Origin: Gammaproteobacteria bacterium
Lineage (GTDB): Bacteria > Pseudomonadota > Gammaproteobacteria > Pseudomonadales > Azotimanducaceae_A
Assembly: GCA_012960755.1 (NCBI GenBank)
Contig: DUAT01000072.1
Coordinates: 5,547-69,546 of the forward strand
Direction of reading: 5' to 3'
DNA: 64,000 nt
In this document: piece by piece, positions 53,504 to 63,343 of the stretch
Layout: each line of letters begins with the position of its first letter
Numbering within the stretch: the stretch's first letter is position 1
Position numbers and translations under genes: made by a program
The notes under the pieces: model-generated
What the model was told of the DNA's origin: nothing
Seen by the model: the letters and a program-made list of their open reading frames with translations, nothing else
Databases searched by the model: none

Positions 53504-53613
53504 TTCACCTCAACAAGGTCTTTTTCGACGTCCCATAGGCAGCCTGTTTGATCTGCCGTCATTTTAAGAGTCAAATGTCTAACAAAATTCCCTGACAAAA
53601 CTGGAGAAAATTT

Positions 53614-54036
53614 ATGTTAACGCGACTGGATCATGTATCTATCGGGGTCCTGGACATGGACAAGGCGAAGGAATTGTTTTGTGAGATTCTGGGCGCTGAG
53701 ATCCTGCCTGATGCCGGGGAGTCAACGGAAGGATTCGACTGGATCACTTTTTTATTGGGAGGTAAAAAGGTTGAACTGGTTTCTCCAAGAACCGCAGGGC
53801 AAGGTGGGGTCGGTCAATACCTTGAAAAAAACGGTGAGGGTTTTCATCATATTTCCTGTGCCGTGGAGGATCTTGTTGAATCACGCGCGTACTTCGAGAC
53901 AAAGGGGATCAGGATTCTGGGTTATAACGACCAGAGCGAGAATTTCAAACATTTCTACCTGCACCCTAAAGATACCTTTGGTGCGTTAATCCAGGTATTC
54001 GAAGAGTGTGATCGGACACGGGAACTGGCTGGCTAA
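53614..54036 (+). CDS. VOC-family protein, methylmalonyl-CoA epimerase-like
   Basis: 140 residues. The metal ligands of the glyoxalase/MMCE fold are visible: His in LDHVSIGVLDMDKA, Glu in KVELVSPRT, His in GFHHISCAVEDL and Glu in LIQVFEECD. The size and spacing fit methylmalonyl-CoA epimerase, but no mutase gene is nearby, so the assignment is by family only. Its last 71 bp overlap the tail of the convergent P450 gene. Confidence 0.75.
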   Translation: MLTRLDHVSIGVLDMDKAKELFCEILGAEILPDAGESTEGFDWITFLLGGKKVELVSPRTAGQGGVGQYLEKNGEGFHHISCAVEDLVESRAYFETKGIRILGYNDQSENFKHFYLHPKDTFGALIQVFEECDRTRELAG

Positions 54037-55351
54037 CTCCAGGCAGCGGTGTTAAGGATGTAACGGCAGGTTGCTTTACGGTCAGGGTTTCCAATCCCCG
54101 GACGAAGTCATTATTCCCCCAGTTGTGTTCGCTTTCGGCGAATTGCAAGGATTCAAAACGCTCGAATAATTTCTGAAATACAATTTTCGCCTCCAGCCTG
54201 GCAAGGGACATACCCAGGCACAGGTGAATGCCATGCCCAAAACTGACATGGGCAATTTTTTCTCGTTCGATATCAAACTGATCTGGGTTTTCGTTGGCGA
54301 GTGGGTCACGATTGGCTCCCGCAATCGACAGCATCAGCATTTGCCCACGCTTTAGAGAGCGGTCTTCAAGTACAAAGGGCTCCTCCACAAATCGAATGGT
54401 GAACTGCACGGGAGGCTCAAACCGCAAACTTTCTTCCAGCGCGTTCATCAGGCAGTATTCGTCGCTTCGTGCCAGCTTCATTTGTTTTGGATGCTTGAGC
54501 AAAAGATAAAGGCAATTGCCGATCAGGCGAGTCGTCGTTTCATGCCCGGCTACCAACAACAGAACACAGGTGGAATAGAGCTCGTCGAGGCTGAGTTTAT
54601 CGAAATCTTCTTCTGCCTCGATGAGCTGGGAAATCAGATCCTGACCTGGATTGGCGCGCTTGTCTTCTGCCAGGGTCGCAATATAGTTCTGCATTTCAAG
54701 ATTAGCTTCCCCGGCTGTTCGCATTGCAATAGGGCTGGTGAGATCTGATACACCGATCAGTGCTTCAGACCAGGTTTCAAAAAGGTGCCGCTCAGATACA
54801 GGTACGCCCATCATTTCAGCGATAACAATCGCCGGTAACGGTTTGGCCAGAGACTCGATAACATCAAATTGATCGGCATCGGCGGGTATAGTATCGACCA
54901 ATTCATCTACCAGTCGCTCGATTGTGGGCGCCAGTGATTGGACGTACTTGTGCATAAAACCTTTTGCCACGAGTTTTCTTAACCGCGTGTGATCAGGTGC
55001 ATCCCGTTGCAGCATATTGGGGTTGTTCAGCAACGCGGCGCCTTTTTCACCCATAGCGAATTTGAGAATACTGAAGAAAAACGTATTTTTCCGCATATCA
55101 CTACTGATGCGACGGTCTCGAAGCAAGCTGGATACCTGTTCAAAGCCAGTGACGATCCAACCGGCGTTTGAATATGAACGCAGCACCGGGCTACGTTCAC
55201 GCAGTGTGTTGAAGGTCGTGTAAGGATCCCTGATGTGATCAGGATTGTTGAGTTTTATCACTGAGCCTGCAAAGTAATAATCTACCCGCTTTAACAGCCA
55301 CAAGGCAGATTGAGTAGCCATAGTCATGATCTTGTAGATCAATTTATTCAT
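53966..55351 (-). CDS. Cytochrome P450
   Basis: 461 residues. I-helix LLVAGHETTTRLIGN (AGxET at 268-272), ExxR at 307-310 and the haem-binding loop FGHGIHLCLGMSLAR with cysteine ligand Cys378 are all intact. It is a bacterial class (soluble) P450 needing ferredoxin and reductase from elsewhere. The N-terminus (about 30 residues) is longer and more hydrophobic than usual. A ~35-residue C-terminal extension after ETLTV runs into the VOC gene. The substrate is unknown. Confidence 0.92.
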   Translation of the reverse strand: MNKLIYKIMTMATQSALWLLKRVDYYFAGSVIKLNNPDHIRDPYTTFNTLRERSPVLRSYSNAGWIVTGFEQVSSLLRDRRISSDMRKNTFFFSILKFAMGEKGAALLNNPNMLQRDAPDHTRLRKLVAKGFMHKYVQSLAPTIERLVDELVDTIPADADQFDVIESLAKPLPAIVIAEMMGVPVSERHLFETWSEALIGVSDLTSPIAMRTAGEANLEMQNYIATLAEDKRANPGQDLISQLIEAEEDFDKLSLDELYSTCVLLLVAGHETTTRLIGNCLYLLLKHPKQMKLARSDEYCLMNALEESLRFEPPVQFTIRFVEEPFVLEDRSLKRGQMLMLSIAGANRDPLANENPDQFDIEREKIAHVSFGHGIHLCLGMSLARLEAKIVFQKLFERFESLQFAESEHNWGNNDFVRGLETLTVKQPAVTSLTPLPGVSQPVPVSDHTLRIPGLTHQRYL

Positions 55352-55359
55352 TTTCGATA

Positions 55360-55380
55360 CCCGTGCGTCAATCGCACGGG
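55360..55380. promoter_or_regulatory. Perfect 8-bp inverted repeat upstream of the P450 gene
   Basis: CCCGTGCG (55360-55367) and CGCACGGG (55373-55380) with loop TCAAT, 9 bp upstream of the P450 start codon on the minus strand. It may be an operator or a 5' UTR hairpin controlling the P450 gene. There is no T-tract, so it is not an obvious terminator. Confidence 0.45.
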
Positions 55381-55552
55381 CTACTTTACTCTGTGGGATT
55401 GAGACAAGTAAACATGGAGAGACAACGCCCGGCGGCGTTTTCGTACCTCTGATCGTAAAAGGCCAGAAGTCGATGTTGTGTGTGGAGCGGATAGCACCAA
55501 GGGATAACCCCTGAACATTGTAATAGCTATGGCATCCGTATCATTACACGCG

Positions 55553-56461
55553 TTAGTCCCCGATATTGGACGCCATATGTGTATTCATGCGTAACAGCAG
55601 GTCTGGCAGAATTGCTTCAGGCAGGTTGTGCCCCATCCCCTCAAAGATATGAATTTCGGACCCTTTAATTAAATCAGCGGTGTGTTTTCCATGTGCGGGA
55701 GGCAGTAATGTATCATCCTGGCCATGCAAAACGAGGGTCGGGACATGAATAGACGCAACCGCTGATGACCTGTCACCGGTTTTCATAATCGCCATTAGCT
55801 GACGTGGAATGGCTTCGGGATAAAAGCCGCGCTCGCGCATCAAGGTAAACTGGTCTGTCTCCTGACCATCGGTATCTGCGAGATTGCGAATCGAGTCGGC
55901 AGAATCTGAACCAGGCGGTGGCAGATGAGGTGCTCCCGTGGTTGACATGATCGAGACAAGACTCAGTGCTCTCTCGGGATGCTGTGCGGCAATGATCTGC
56001 GCGATCATCCCCCCCATGGATGCTCCTACTATGTGAGCTTTCTCGATGTTCAGTTCGTCCATCACGGCAATGGCATCAGTTGCCATATCATCCAACACGT
56101 ATGGCGCATCGACATCAAACCCAAACTGGTTTTTCAGAAACTGCCACCACAAGGTTGGTTCACCCCACTGTGTGAATCGACTGGAGCCTCCAGTGTCACG
56201 GTTATCGATCAGGATGACCTGGTAACCCGCGTGTTCTACCCCTCTAACAAAGTCGTCGCCCCACAACGCATGTGATGCCCCCAGTCCCATAATTAAAACC
56301 ACCGGTGGATTGTCGTTTTCGCCAATCACTTTGTAGGCAATCTCAACATTGTTTGTGGTTGCGCTGGCGAAAGGGTATCCGTCGATATAGGTACGCGAAT
56401 AGTCGCCTAGTGCAACATAAGGTACAAGGAGCAACAACAACATGATGGTTAGATGACGCAT
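55553..56461 (-). CDS. Secreted alpha/beta hydrolase
   Basis: 302 residues from MRHLTIM, chosen because it begins a signal peptide (LTIMLLLLLVPYVALG). Oxyanion motif LIMGLGASHALWG, nucleophile Ser in VGASMGGMIAQ, acid in LHGQDDTLLPP and His in FEGMGHNLPE complete the triad. It is likely a periplasmic esterase of unknown substrate. Ten in-frame codons upstream form a longer variant that lacks any signal. Confidence 0.85.
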   Translation of the reverse strand: MRHLTIMLLLLLVPYVALGDYSRTYIDGYPFASATTNNVEIAYKVIGENDNPPVVLIMGLGASHALWGDDFVRGVEHAGYQVILIDNRDTGGSSRFTQWGEPTLWWQFLKNQFGFDVDAPYVLDDMATDAIAVMDELNIEKAHIVGASMGGMIAQIIAAQHPERALSLVSIMSTTGAPHLPPPGSDSADSIRNLADTDGQETDQFTLMRERGFYPEAIPRQLMAIMKTGDRSSAVASIHVPTLVLHGQDDTLLPPAHGKHTADLIKGSEIHIFEGMGHNLPEAILPDLLLRMNTHMASNIGD

Positions 56462-57009
56462 AATATGGTCTTCATTATCGAGTGTTGGCACCAGAGTAAA
56501 CCATATGCGTTTATGGTGATAGTCACGGCGAATCTACTGGGTCGGAGTAAAGTGCCAGGATAAAAGACTGTGATTTACTCCGATACTTTACTCCAACCTG
56601 AATTGTGATGACTCATGTACGACCGCTCTTCACGTCAGTCTCAGGAAGGACTCATTAAAGACCTAATGTTCCCTGCTCTAAGGGGAAACAAACGACCTGT
56701 TTATGGGGCACTACTGCCATGTCCTTCTATCACAATGGATTCAATAATCTGGCCTCATACCGGGGGACACAGCTAACATCATATATCACTTCGGGCGACA
56801 CATAAGACGTTGTTTTACCAGGGTTTCCAGGCAGCTGATGTGCCAGTTGCCGTTCGTCGCCGTTCGGCTGACCGCATAAGAATGACTGACTTATTCTCAT
56901 TCGTTAGCCGACCCGTTGCTCGTCGTCTAACTGTCTGGATGGGCAGGGGTTTCACGGATGTACGGTGTTGAATAAAACATCGTCAACGATCAGGATAAGG
57001 AGTGCTTGA
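56462..57009. other. 550-bp gene-free region with inverted GGAGTAAA repeats
   Basis: No credible gene on either strand. GGAGTAAAGT at 56544-56553 is inverted at 56585-56594 (ACTTTACTCC), and CGGAGTAAAT is inverted at 56573-56582, giving three related arms within 51 bp. The rest holds nothing recognisable. The region may include the promoter of the secreted-protein pseudogene. Confidence 0.5.
56544..56594. repeat. Inverted-repeat element (GGAGTAAAGT arms)
   Basis: A perfect 10-bp inverted repeat (56544-56553 and 56585-56594) with a 31-nt spacer. The spacer holds a second right-arm-like copy (ATTTACTCCG, 56573-56582). The layout resembles a REP-type palindrome, but this is inferred from structure alone. 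Confidence 0.5.
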
Positions 57010-58445
57010 GTGAAAAAGGCAACGATAATAACCCTCAGCTTCGCCTTGTTGAGTCTGCAAATCTCATTTGATGTAGCAGCTACCAGCATCACAGTCAAAA
57101 ATCGAACCAATACCGATAGAATTCAATGGGTGCATACCACGGTGCCCTTTGCCAAGGGCGAGGTTGAGACCGAGGCTGTAATCAATCGCGGTACGTTGGC
57201 CACGAACATCGTTGCAGTCGCCAAGTTTAAGAATGACCCACGCCTCTACTATGCGACATTTCTCAACAATATCAGAACAGTAACAAGTGACTCACATACA
57301 TGAAAACGTGGAATGGAAGTGCACCGATACCTTCGAGGTACATAAGGATGCTGGATTGTATCCTCATTATGTCAACAAACAGACGACCAATACGGGAGGC
57401 CAGGCTGATTTCTCGTCAAATATGCCTCTCGTATACCAGCAGGCAATCCTGGCCCAGTCTGCCTGCCCGATTCAGCATCTCATACACGCTACACAACAGG
57501 AAACACATCGACCCGCTTACTATTTCTTTGATAACCGCCCGATGAGGTGGAGTGATACTTCCAGCGAGATCTTCTGGTGGAGTGGCAGGGTGCACTACGA
57601 TTCCCGACAGAATCCTCCAAACACTGCCTGGGCACCGCGCATCGACAAAGACTTCGAAATGGGTCCCAACTATAGTGGTCAGGGCCGGATAATCAGCACT
57701 ATGGCCACCACCACATTCGCGCGGCGTATGAACTCACGGGAGATGGTTTTCTATATGACCTGATTGTCTATCGGCGCTGTGGAATCATCTCGGTGATGGC
57801 GTACAGAAGCTCCGGGGCGGTTCAGAGCGTGGCCAGCGGCTGATGGAAGATGCGGTTCAGGACTACCTGATCGCGCCTGATGCGCCAGACGCCCAGAATC
57901 TTGAGTCGCGGATAGCACGTAAAATCCACGAAACAATCAGACCCACAATACAGGACCGGCTGACGATATATGACGTCGCCGCCTGGCAGACAGTTTATGG
58001 CGATGGTCGTTTCGAGAACTGTCTTGGCACCACATCAGGCCTGGACCCGGAGGAAAATATCTGTTCTGTAGTCTGGCAGTCCGGATTCAATGTGAGCGCA
58101 CTGGCCTCTGCTTATCGACATGGCATCACCAGGCTTTCAACGGGTGCACACGAGGACGTCGAATGGATCATCGACGGGTATATGGATCATTTGAACTTTC
58201 GATTCCAGAATGACGGAGACCATAAGGCTTCGGTTCGCTTCAATAACTGGGATTCTTACAGTACTGGATATTCCCATTCATGGCTCAGCGGCTGGGTCCC
58301 TGCTGTCAAGCTACGCCAGAACCACGAGAACTGGTTCTGGTTTCGTGACACCTTCATTCCCTACATGCGGGAAAACAGCTTTCACCCAAACCGCTGGCCG
58401 CATCAATACTGGGGAGATAGCGATCAATGGCGTAATTTTGAGTAG
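57010..58445 (+). pseudogene. Secreted protein of unknown function, frameshifted three times
   Basis: A start at 57010 gives a signal peptide (IITLSFALLSLQISFDVAA) and a mature part, but the frame closes at 57303. Continuation is seen in other frames: HENVEWKCTDTFEVHKDAGL from about 57285, then AAYELTGDGFLYDLIVYR after about 57718, and LWNHLGDGVQKLRGGSERG after about 57768, which reads on to the stop at 58445. Joined, they make about 475 residues with no known domain (Trp/Tyr/Asn-rich). Sequence errors could also explain this, but three shifts suggest decay. Confidence 0.7.
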
Positions 58446-58491
58446 AATAGACTGTGGTAGCAATGGGTCAAGTTTTCGAACTGAGGTGAAC

Positions 58492-59121
58492 ATGAAGGTA
58501 CTGATTATCGGCGCGAATGGGAACACCGCTACGCGCGTCATCAGGCGGTTGGTTGAAAGCGACCATGATCCGGTTGCTATGATCAGAAACCCGTCGCATC
58601 GCGCCAAGTTCGACAAGCTAGGCGTACCAACGGTTCTGGCAGACCTTGAATACCCGATCGATCACGCGATACAAGGATGCGATGCGATCATCTTCGCGGC
58701 AGGGTCAGGTGGTAAGACAGGAAAGGACAAGACAGTACTGATCGATCATATTGGGGCGATTCGTTCAATGGTTGCAGCGCAAGTGCACGACGTTCGCCGT
58801 TATATCATGCTCAGCTCAATCAATAACGATATAAACAGTCAGTCACCCATCGCGCACTATCACCGCGCGAAAGCGCATGCGGACAATCATCTTGTCGAGT
58901 CCGATCTTGACTATACGATCGTCTGCCCTGGCGGTCTGACCGACGAAACAGGTACAGAATTGGTTTCCGTAACCTCGGAACTTCAGGGAAGCGGGCTGAC
59001 GTCTCGTGAAAACCTGGCTACGGCACTCGTTGCGTGTCTCGATTGTGACAATAGCGTAGGTAAATCATTCAGCCTGCTTGACGGTAATACACCCCTGGCT
59101 GAAGCACTGAACTCTTTGTAA
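58492..59121 (+). CDS. NAD(P)-binding protein (atypical SDR, YhfK/NmrA-like)
   Basis: 209 residues from ATG 58492, with GAGGTGAAC as ribosome binding site; the frame is open further upstream inside the pseudogene. The Rossmann motif VLIIGANGNTATRVIRRL is at residues 3-20. YIMLSSINND and HYHRAKAHADNHLVESDLDY (lacking the canonical YxxxK but with a related YxRAK) fit the NmrA/YhfK group. It probably senses or reduces with NADPH. The substrate is unknown. Confidence 0.82.
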   Translation: MKVLIIGANGNTATRVIRRLVESDHDPVAMIRNPSHRAKFDKLGVPTVLADLEYPIDHAIQGCDAIIFAAGSGGKTGKDKTVLIDHIGAIRSMVAAQVHDVRRYIMLSSINNDINSQSPIAHYHRAKAHADNHLVESDLDYTIVCPGGLTDETGTELVSVTSELQGSGLTSRENLATALVACLDCDNSVGKSFSLLDGNTPLAEALNSL

Positions 59122-59613
59122 GTGAAAATGATATCAACCCCAACAATCAAACTCATGTTAGAAAGCAGCAACAGTCACAGAACGTGACGACGAACGAATT
59201 AGATCGTTAAACACCTGGCTAGTATTCATCATCATATTTCACGACAATACCTGAACTGGTGGCCAATAACTTTGCACGCCTTAGCTCTTTCAGGTTGAAG
59301 GCAGTTTGGGACATTCGGAACTCATTGCCTTGTTTCAGAACGTTCGCAGACCGAAACAAGCAAGAAATAACCTTTTGAGACGTGGTTCACAAACGGACAA
59401 TTTTGGGGACAGATTTTCGTTAGAAACTGACGCTATTTTGTTCCAAGTCAGATCGCTGTTATCCGCATATGATCACTGTTTTTAGAATATTTATTCGCCT
59501 AACCTATTGATTAAATTACATATTATATTTATGGGTCGTTGCTTTGAAACGCATTTGGCACAGTTTTTGACCCATATTCCATGACTGAACAACTAACCAT
59601 TAGTGTACCTATT
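59122..59613. other. Gene-poor spacer before the pilin gene
   Basis: No credible gene is visible up to the pilin start. A phrase GGACAATTTTGGGGACAG at 59396-59413 resembles repeat sequence near REP-type elements. The last 60 bp are AT-rich and hold the sigma54-like site annotated separately. Confidence 0.45.
59556..59570 (+). promoter_or_regulatory. Possible sigma54 promoter of the pilin gene
   Basis: TGGCAC (59556-59561), 5 nt, then TTGA (59567-59570) resembles the -24/-12 consensus TGGCACG-N4-TTGCA; the -12 TTGC is TTGA here. Type IV pilin genes in Pseudomonas are RpoN/PilR-dependent, so the position is suggestive. A start near 59582 would put the site just before the first ATG and favour the ATG at 59614. 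Confidence 0.4.
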
Positions 59614-60096
59614 ATGGCTATCACACCAAGTGAAATTTCATGGTCAAAAACGTCCGGCTTTACAATGATCGAACTGATGATTGTTGTCGCTATTGTGGGA
59701 CTCCTTTCGGCAACAGCAGTGCCGTGGTACCGCGGTTATATCAATACAGCATGGGTCAGCAAAGTAAGTAACACTTACGACAGCGCGGTGAAAACTGCGC
59801 GCCAGGAATATACAAAAAACACAACCCGCTCGGCATTGGGATTATCATCAACCTTGCCGTCCAATGAAGAAGGCTGGATCGAGGTTTTTACCGCGGGTGA
59901 CGAATATTTAGCACCAGATGGAGGTCCAGCCTATCGCCCTGGTCATCAACCAGATGCTAGTGAAGACCCACCCTCCGGTGCAGTCTATGTCGCTTACCAT
60001 TCGGACCATCTGTGTATAACAAGAAATGAGTTCCTTGGATTGATCGCACTAAAAACCAAAGTCTATTCTGATTCGATTGAAACTATAAATCTGTAG
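59581..60096 (+). CDS. Type IV pilin-like protein (prepilin N-methylation signal)
   Basis: Up to 171 residues. The prepilin peptidase signal is SG|FTMIELMIVVAIVGLLSA, with the hydrophobic helix typical of type IV pilins and type II secretion pseudopilins. From ATG 59581 the leader is 26 residues; from ATG 59614 it is 15, which is more usual. The C-terminal half (WIEVFTAGDEYLAPDGGPAY ... GAVYVAYHSD) is not recognised and has one cysteine only, so no major-pilin disulfide. No other pil or gsp gene is nearby. Confidence 0.8.
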   Translation: MTEQLTISVPIMAITPSEISWSKTSGFTMIELMIVVAIVGLLSATAVPWYRGYINTAWVSKVSNTYDSAVKTARQEYTKNTTRSALGLSSTLPSNEEGWIEVFTAGDEYLAPDGGPAYRPGHQPDASEDPPSGAVYVAYHSDHLCITRNEFLGLIALKTKVYSDSIETINL

Positions 60097-60795
60097 CTGA
60101 AGTCAAAAAATTAGACGCCTATCGGTAGTGAAGCAGGACAAAGCGCACTTTTAGTTTCTTAGTCAATACCCACCATTAATAAATCCGCAAACTTGTGAAT
60201 AGCAATTTTGAATATGTTGTTCGCTGAGGAAATCTTTTGGCCCGTGCAGGCGTGGTTTTGACCTGCTAATCCACGCCTTGTTTAGTTGTGACATTTGAGC
60301 GGGGACGCCCCGTTAAAGCCGTTCTAAACGGTCCCGATGATAGGGTTGACATGACACGGCGGCATTGAGCGAAAAGCTATCTCGAGCAGCCGTCAAGGTT
60401 TTAATAGAATCGTCTATTCTGATAAACTATGGATCATGTAATGTGATTGTACGACTACCGGAATGGGGCCCTATAGCAATGCGCTAAGGATAGATGCTGT
60501 GCCGACGACGGAATCCATTGGCTCATTGAAATCAAGATTGAGCCATGGTTGCTCTGGGTCGGGACAACAATGCAACTTGGATAGTTTCCTGCCGCGATTA
60601 CATCTTTCCGTCAATAAATTTCAAATGCCATAGGATTTGAAAAACTCGGTTAAGCTTGTTGTGGAAGTGCTTGCTTAAAATGAACGCGCTTACAAAAAGA
60701 GAAATTCAAAGTGAGCCATTGCCGTCAAATAAGTGAACTTCCATGTTGCATTGGATTAGCTGTACCATGGATAAATATCCAAACCAGGCCAGACG
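60097..60795. other. 700-bp gene-free region
   Basis: No credible gene. Near 60300-60333 two short hairpins occur in tandem, CGGGG-ACG-CCCCG and CCGTT-CTA-AACGG. No T-tract follows them. The rest shows nothing that could be supported, though it should contain the promoter of the beta-barrel gene. Confidence 0.45.
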
Positions 60796-61632
60796 ATGGA
60801 TTTTGTGAACAAATCACTAAGATACCCCTTATTAGCGCTTAGCACGTTATTTCCTGCCAGTGCAATGGCCAGCAGCTCGATTGCAGACACTCACTTTTTC
60901 CGTCTGGGCGCCTACTCTCAGGATGCAGATGTCAAACTGACATCTTCGGTTGTGCCCTTGCCACCCATCGAAGTTGATCTGATCAAGGATCTTGGTACGG
61001 AAGATTCAAATACGTCAATCTATGCCTTGTATCGTTGGCATTTTACCCAAAAGTGGTCGGTGAGTGTGGCTTACCAACAGCTTGAACTTGATGGAAATGA
61101 TACAGTAACCGCCAACTTCAATTTTGACGGCAATGTGTTCATTTCTGGGTTTGCGGCCAAGACGGAATTCAATATGAGTACTTACCTGATTGATGTGGGG
61201 TATTCTTTCGTACGCAATGACAAGTGGGAGGTAATGCTAGGATTGGGTCTACATGCCTTTGACATTGAATCTATTATAGACGGACAAGCGTCCGTGAGTG
61301 ATGGCAACAATAACATCATACAAGAGGAAACAAGAGTCTCGTCTGACGTGCTGGCTCCGCTCCCGAATCTACGTGGCGCGGTGACTTATATGATTTCTCC
61401 AAAATGGGAAGTTAACGTGAGCGTCGGCTGGCTCAGCCTTGAGATAGATGAGGTTGATGGCTCCTACGTCTATGTGGACCTCCGCACGGAGTATCGGTTT
61501 ACAGATCATTTTGGTGTTGGCGCTACTTACCAAGTTGCAGAGATTGAGGCCACCGTTACTAAAAACGATGGTTTTGAAAAAGCAGATCTTAAGTTCACGG
61601 GACCGAGCATCTACATTAGTTATGGGTTTTAA
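60796..61632 (+). CDS. Outer-membrane beta-barrel protein (OmpW-like)
   Basis: 278 residues with a signal peptide (LRYPLLALSTLFPASAMA). Alternating aromatic/hydrophobic strands fill the chain (ALYRWHFTQKWSVSVAYQQL, TYLIDVGYSFVRNDKWEVML, VYVDLRTEYRFTDHFGVGAT), and the last strand ends YISYGF with a terminal Phe, the outer-membrane sorting signal. Size and spacing suggest about 8-12 strands, close to OmpW or a surface-antigen porin. No ligand can be told. Confidence 0.75.
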   Translation: MDFVNKSLRYPLLALSTLFPASAMASSSIADTHFFRLGAYSQDADVKLTSSVVPLPPIEVDLIKDLGTEDSNTSIYALYRWHFTQKWSVSVAYQQLELDGNDTVTANFNFDGNVFISGFAAKTEFNMSTYLIDVGYSFVRNDKWEVMLGLGLHAFDIESIIDGQASVSDGNNNIIQEETRVSSDVLAPLPNLRGAVTYMISPKWEVNVSVGWLSLEIDEVDGSYVYVDLRTEYRFTDHFGVGATYQVAEIEATVTKNDGFEKADLKFTGPSIYISYGF

Positions 61633-61909
61633 ATCAATACAGGATTCTAGCGGCCGGGCTTCCAAGCCTAAATCTCGCAGAGTTCGTCCAACTATTACTT
61701 TGAGTGAACTTGAAGTCAACCGGTTGTAAATGGAACACGCAATAATGGAGTTCCCTTTTTGAAGCATCAGCGTCTTCTATCACGACTGAACCAACCAGAT
61801 GGACGTGGCGTAAATCATCTCGCTAGAGACTGCTTTGCACCCATTGCAGGGACTGATCTTCGGTGTTCCATCTCATGCAGGATCTCACAGAAATCAAACT
61901 TTGAGCCCT
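61633..61909. other. Spacer between convergent beta-barrel and sulfatase genes
   Basis: No gene and no clear terminator seen in this 277-bp convergent spacer. Confidence 0.4.
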
Positions 61910-63343
61910 TTAATAACCTTTGAATTCTTCTCCCGGATTAATATTTGGGAATTTCTTCATGCTGGCTTCTAATTGGCCGAGAATTTTTGAAATAGGTTCC
62001 ATGATCCAAGTATGCGCATAACCTTCGTTGCCCCATAGTTCATAACTCTCAGTCGGATCATTTTTGATATCGTACACCTGCGGAAATGTGTAACCACCCA
62101 CCACCTTGTCATGGGTGCCTTCCGCTGTTTTGAAATGGACTTTCATGCTTCGCCATTTTACCGACCAAACATCAGTGCCGACAAATGTCACAATGTAATC
62201 ACGATTGGATTTCTCCTGTTTACCCAACAAGAAATCGATTTGACTGAATCCATCCATAGGTCTATCTGTAGAGACCTTTTCTTTTGCACCTGCAAATTCA
62301 GCGATGGTTGGAAACCAATCCAGATCGGCAAAAATTTCGTCGGAGACTTCCCCACCAGGAATATGACCTGGCCAACGAACCATAGCCGGGGTACGCATGC
62401 CACCTTCATAAGCAGTACTTAAACCACCACGCCAGGGACCATTGGAACCACCGACTTCACCTGAGGCGACACCATGTACAGGAAAGGCACCAGCAGCGTT
62501 GTCACCGGTTAGAATGATAATTGTATTATCTGCGATACCAGCTTCTTTAACTGCATTGAGTATCTCTCCAATATTGTGATCCACTTCCATAACAGTATCT
62601 GCAAACACACCAACCTTGGATACTTTTTCAAAATCCGGATGAACTAAAAACGGGGGATGAAAATGCGTCAGACCAATATAGTTGTAAAATGGTTTACCAG
62701 CTTTTGCCATTTTTTTTATATAAGCAATGGACTTCTCGGTAATCTCTCTGTCCATCACTGCACGGGCTTTTAGATCAAAGAGCTTCACTTTGTTAGCATC
62801 TTTCCCTCTGACACCTTCCCAGATGTAGGGTACGGTTGCGACTTCCGGGTCAAACTGTGGCGTTGATGTATAGGACGCGACATTAGTGCCTTCACTGTGG
62901 CCCCAAAATTCATCATAGCCTTGCTTATTAGGTAGTTTGTTAATGTTCATCCCCAGGTGCCATTTACCGAACAATGCGGTGGCATATCCTGCATCCGATA
63001 ACAATTCCGGTAGTGTGTATTCCCATGCCGCAAGGCCATCAGGTTCACCCGGGGCAGGAACCTTATAAGTACCTGAACGGATCGGATAACGGCCGGTATG
63101 CAGTGCTGACCGTGTGGGTGTACATTGATTCTGTACATTAAAGTTAGTCAAACGCATACCTTCAGCAGCGAGATTGTCAATGTTAGGTGTGGGAATGTTT
63201 CCACCTTGTACGCTGAGATCCCCCCATCCCCAGTTATCAACAAGTATGTAAATGATGTTTGGGCGGGATGACGCGTCCACGGAACCCGAGACTATGATGA
63301 GTATGATCGACAGTAGGACAGGCCCATTAATAATGTTGCGCAT
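61910..63343 (-). CDS. Sulfatase (arylsulfatase family, formylglycine type)
   Basis: 477 residues from MRNIINGP, chosen because it opens a signal peptide (VLLSIILIIVSGSVDA) and overlaps the PAS gene stop by 17 bp. The Cys-type sulfatase signature CTPTRSALHTGRYPIRSG has the Cys74 to be made into formylglycine; FGKWHLG and GDNAAGAF provide further active-site residues. The usual metal-binding Asp-Asp near the N-terminus is Asp-Asn here (VDNWGWGD). It should be secreted and cleave a sulfate ester, perhaps from algal glycan; the substrate is unknown. No maturase gene is adjacent. Confidence 0.9.
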   Translation of the reverse strand: MRNIINGPVLLSIILIIVSGSVDASSRPNIIYILVDNWGWGDLSVQGGNIPTPNIDNLAAEGMRLTNFNVQNQCTPTRSALHTGRYPIRSGTYKVPAPGEPDGLAAWEYTLPELLSDAGYATALFGKWHLGMNINKLPNKQGYDEFWGHSEGTNVASYTSTPQFDPEVATVPYIWEGVRGKDANKVKLFDLKARAVMDREITEKSIAYIKKMAKAGKPFYNYIGLTHFHPPFLVHPDFEKVSKVGVFADTVMEVDHNIGEILNAVKEAGIADNTIIILTGDNAAGAFPVHGVASGEVGGSNGPWRGGLSTAYEGGMRTPAMVRWPGHIPGGEVSDEIFADLDWFPTIAEFAGAKEKVSTDRPMDGFSQIDFLLGKQEKSNRDYIVTFVGTDVWSVKWRSMKVHFKTAEGTHDKVVGGYTFPQVYDIKNDPTESYELWGNEGYAHTWIMEPISKILGQLEASMKKFPNINPGEEFKGY

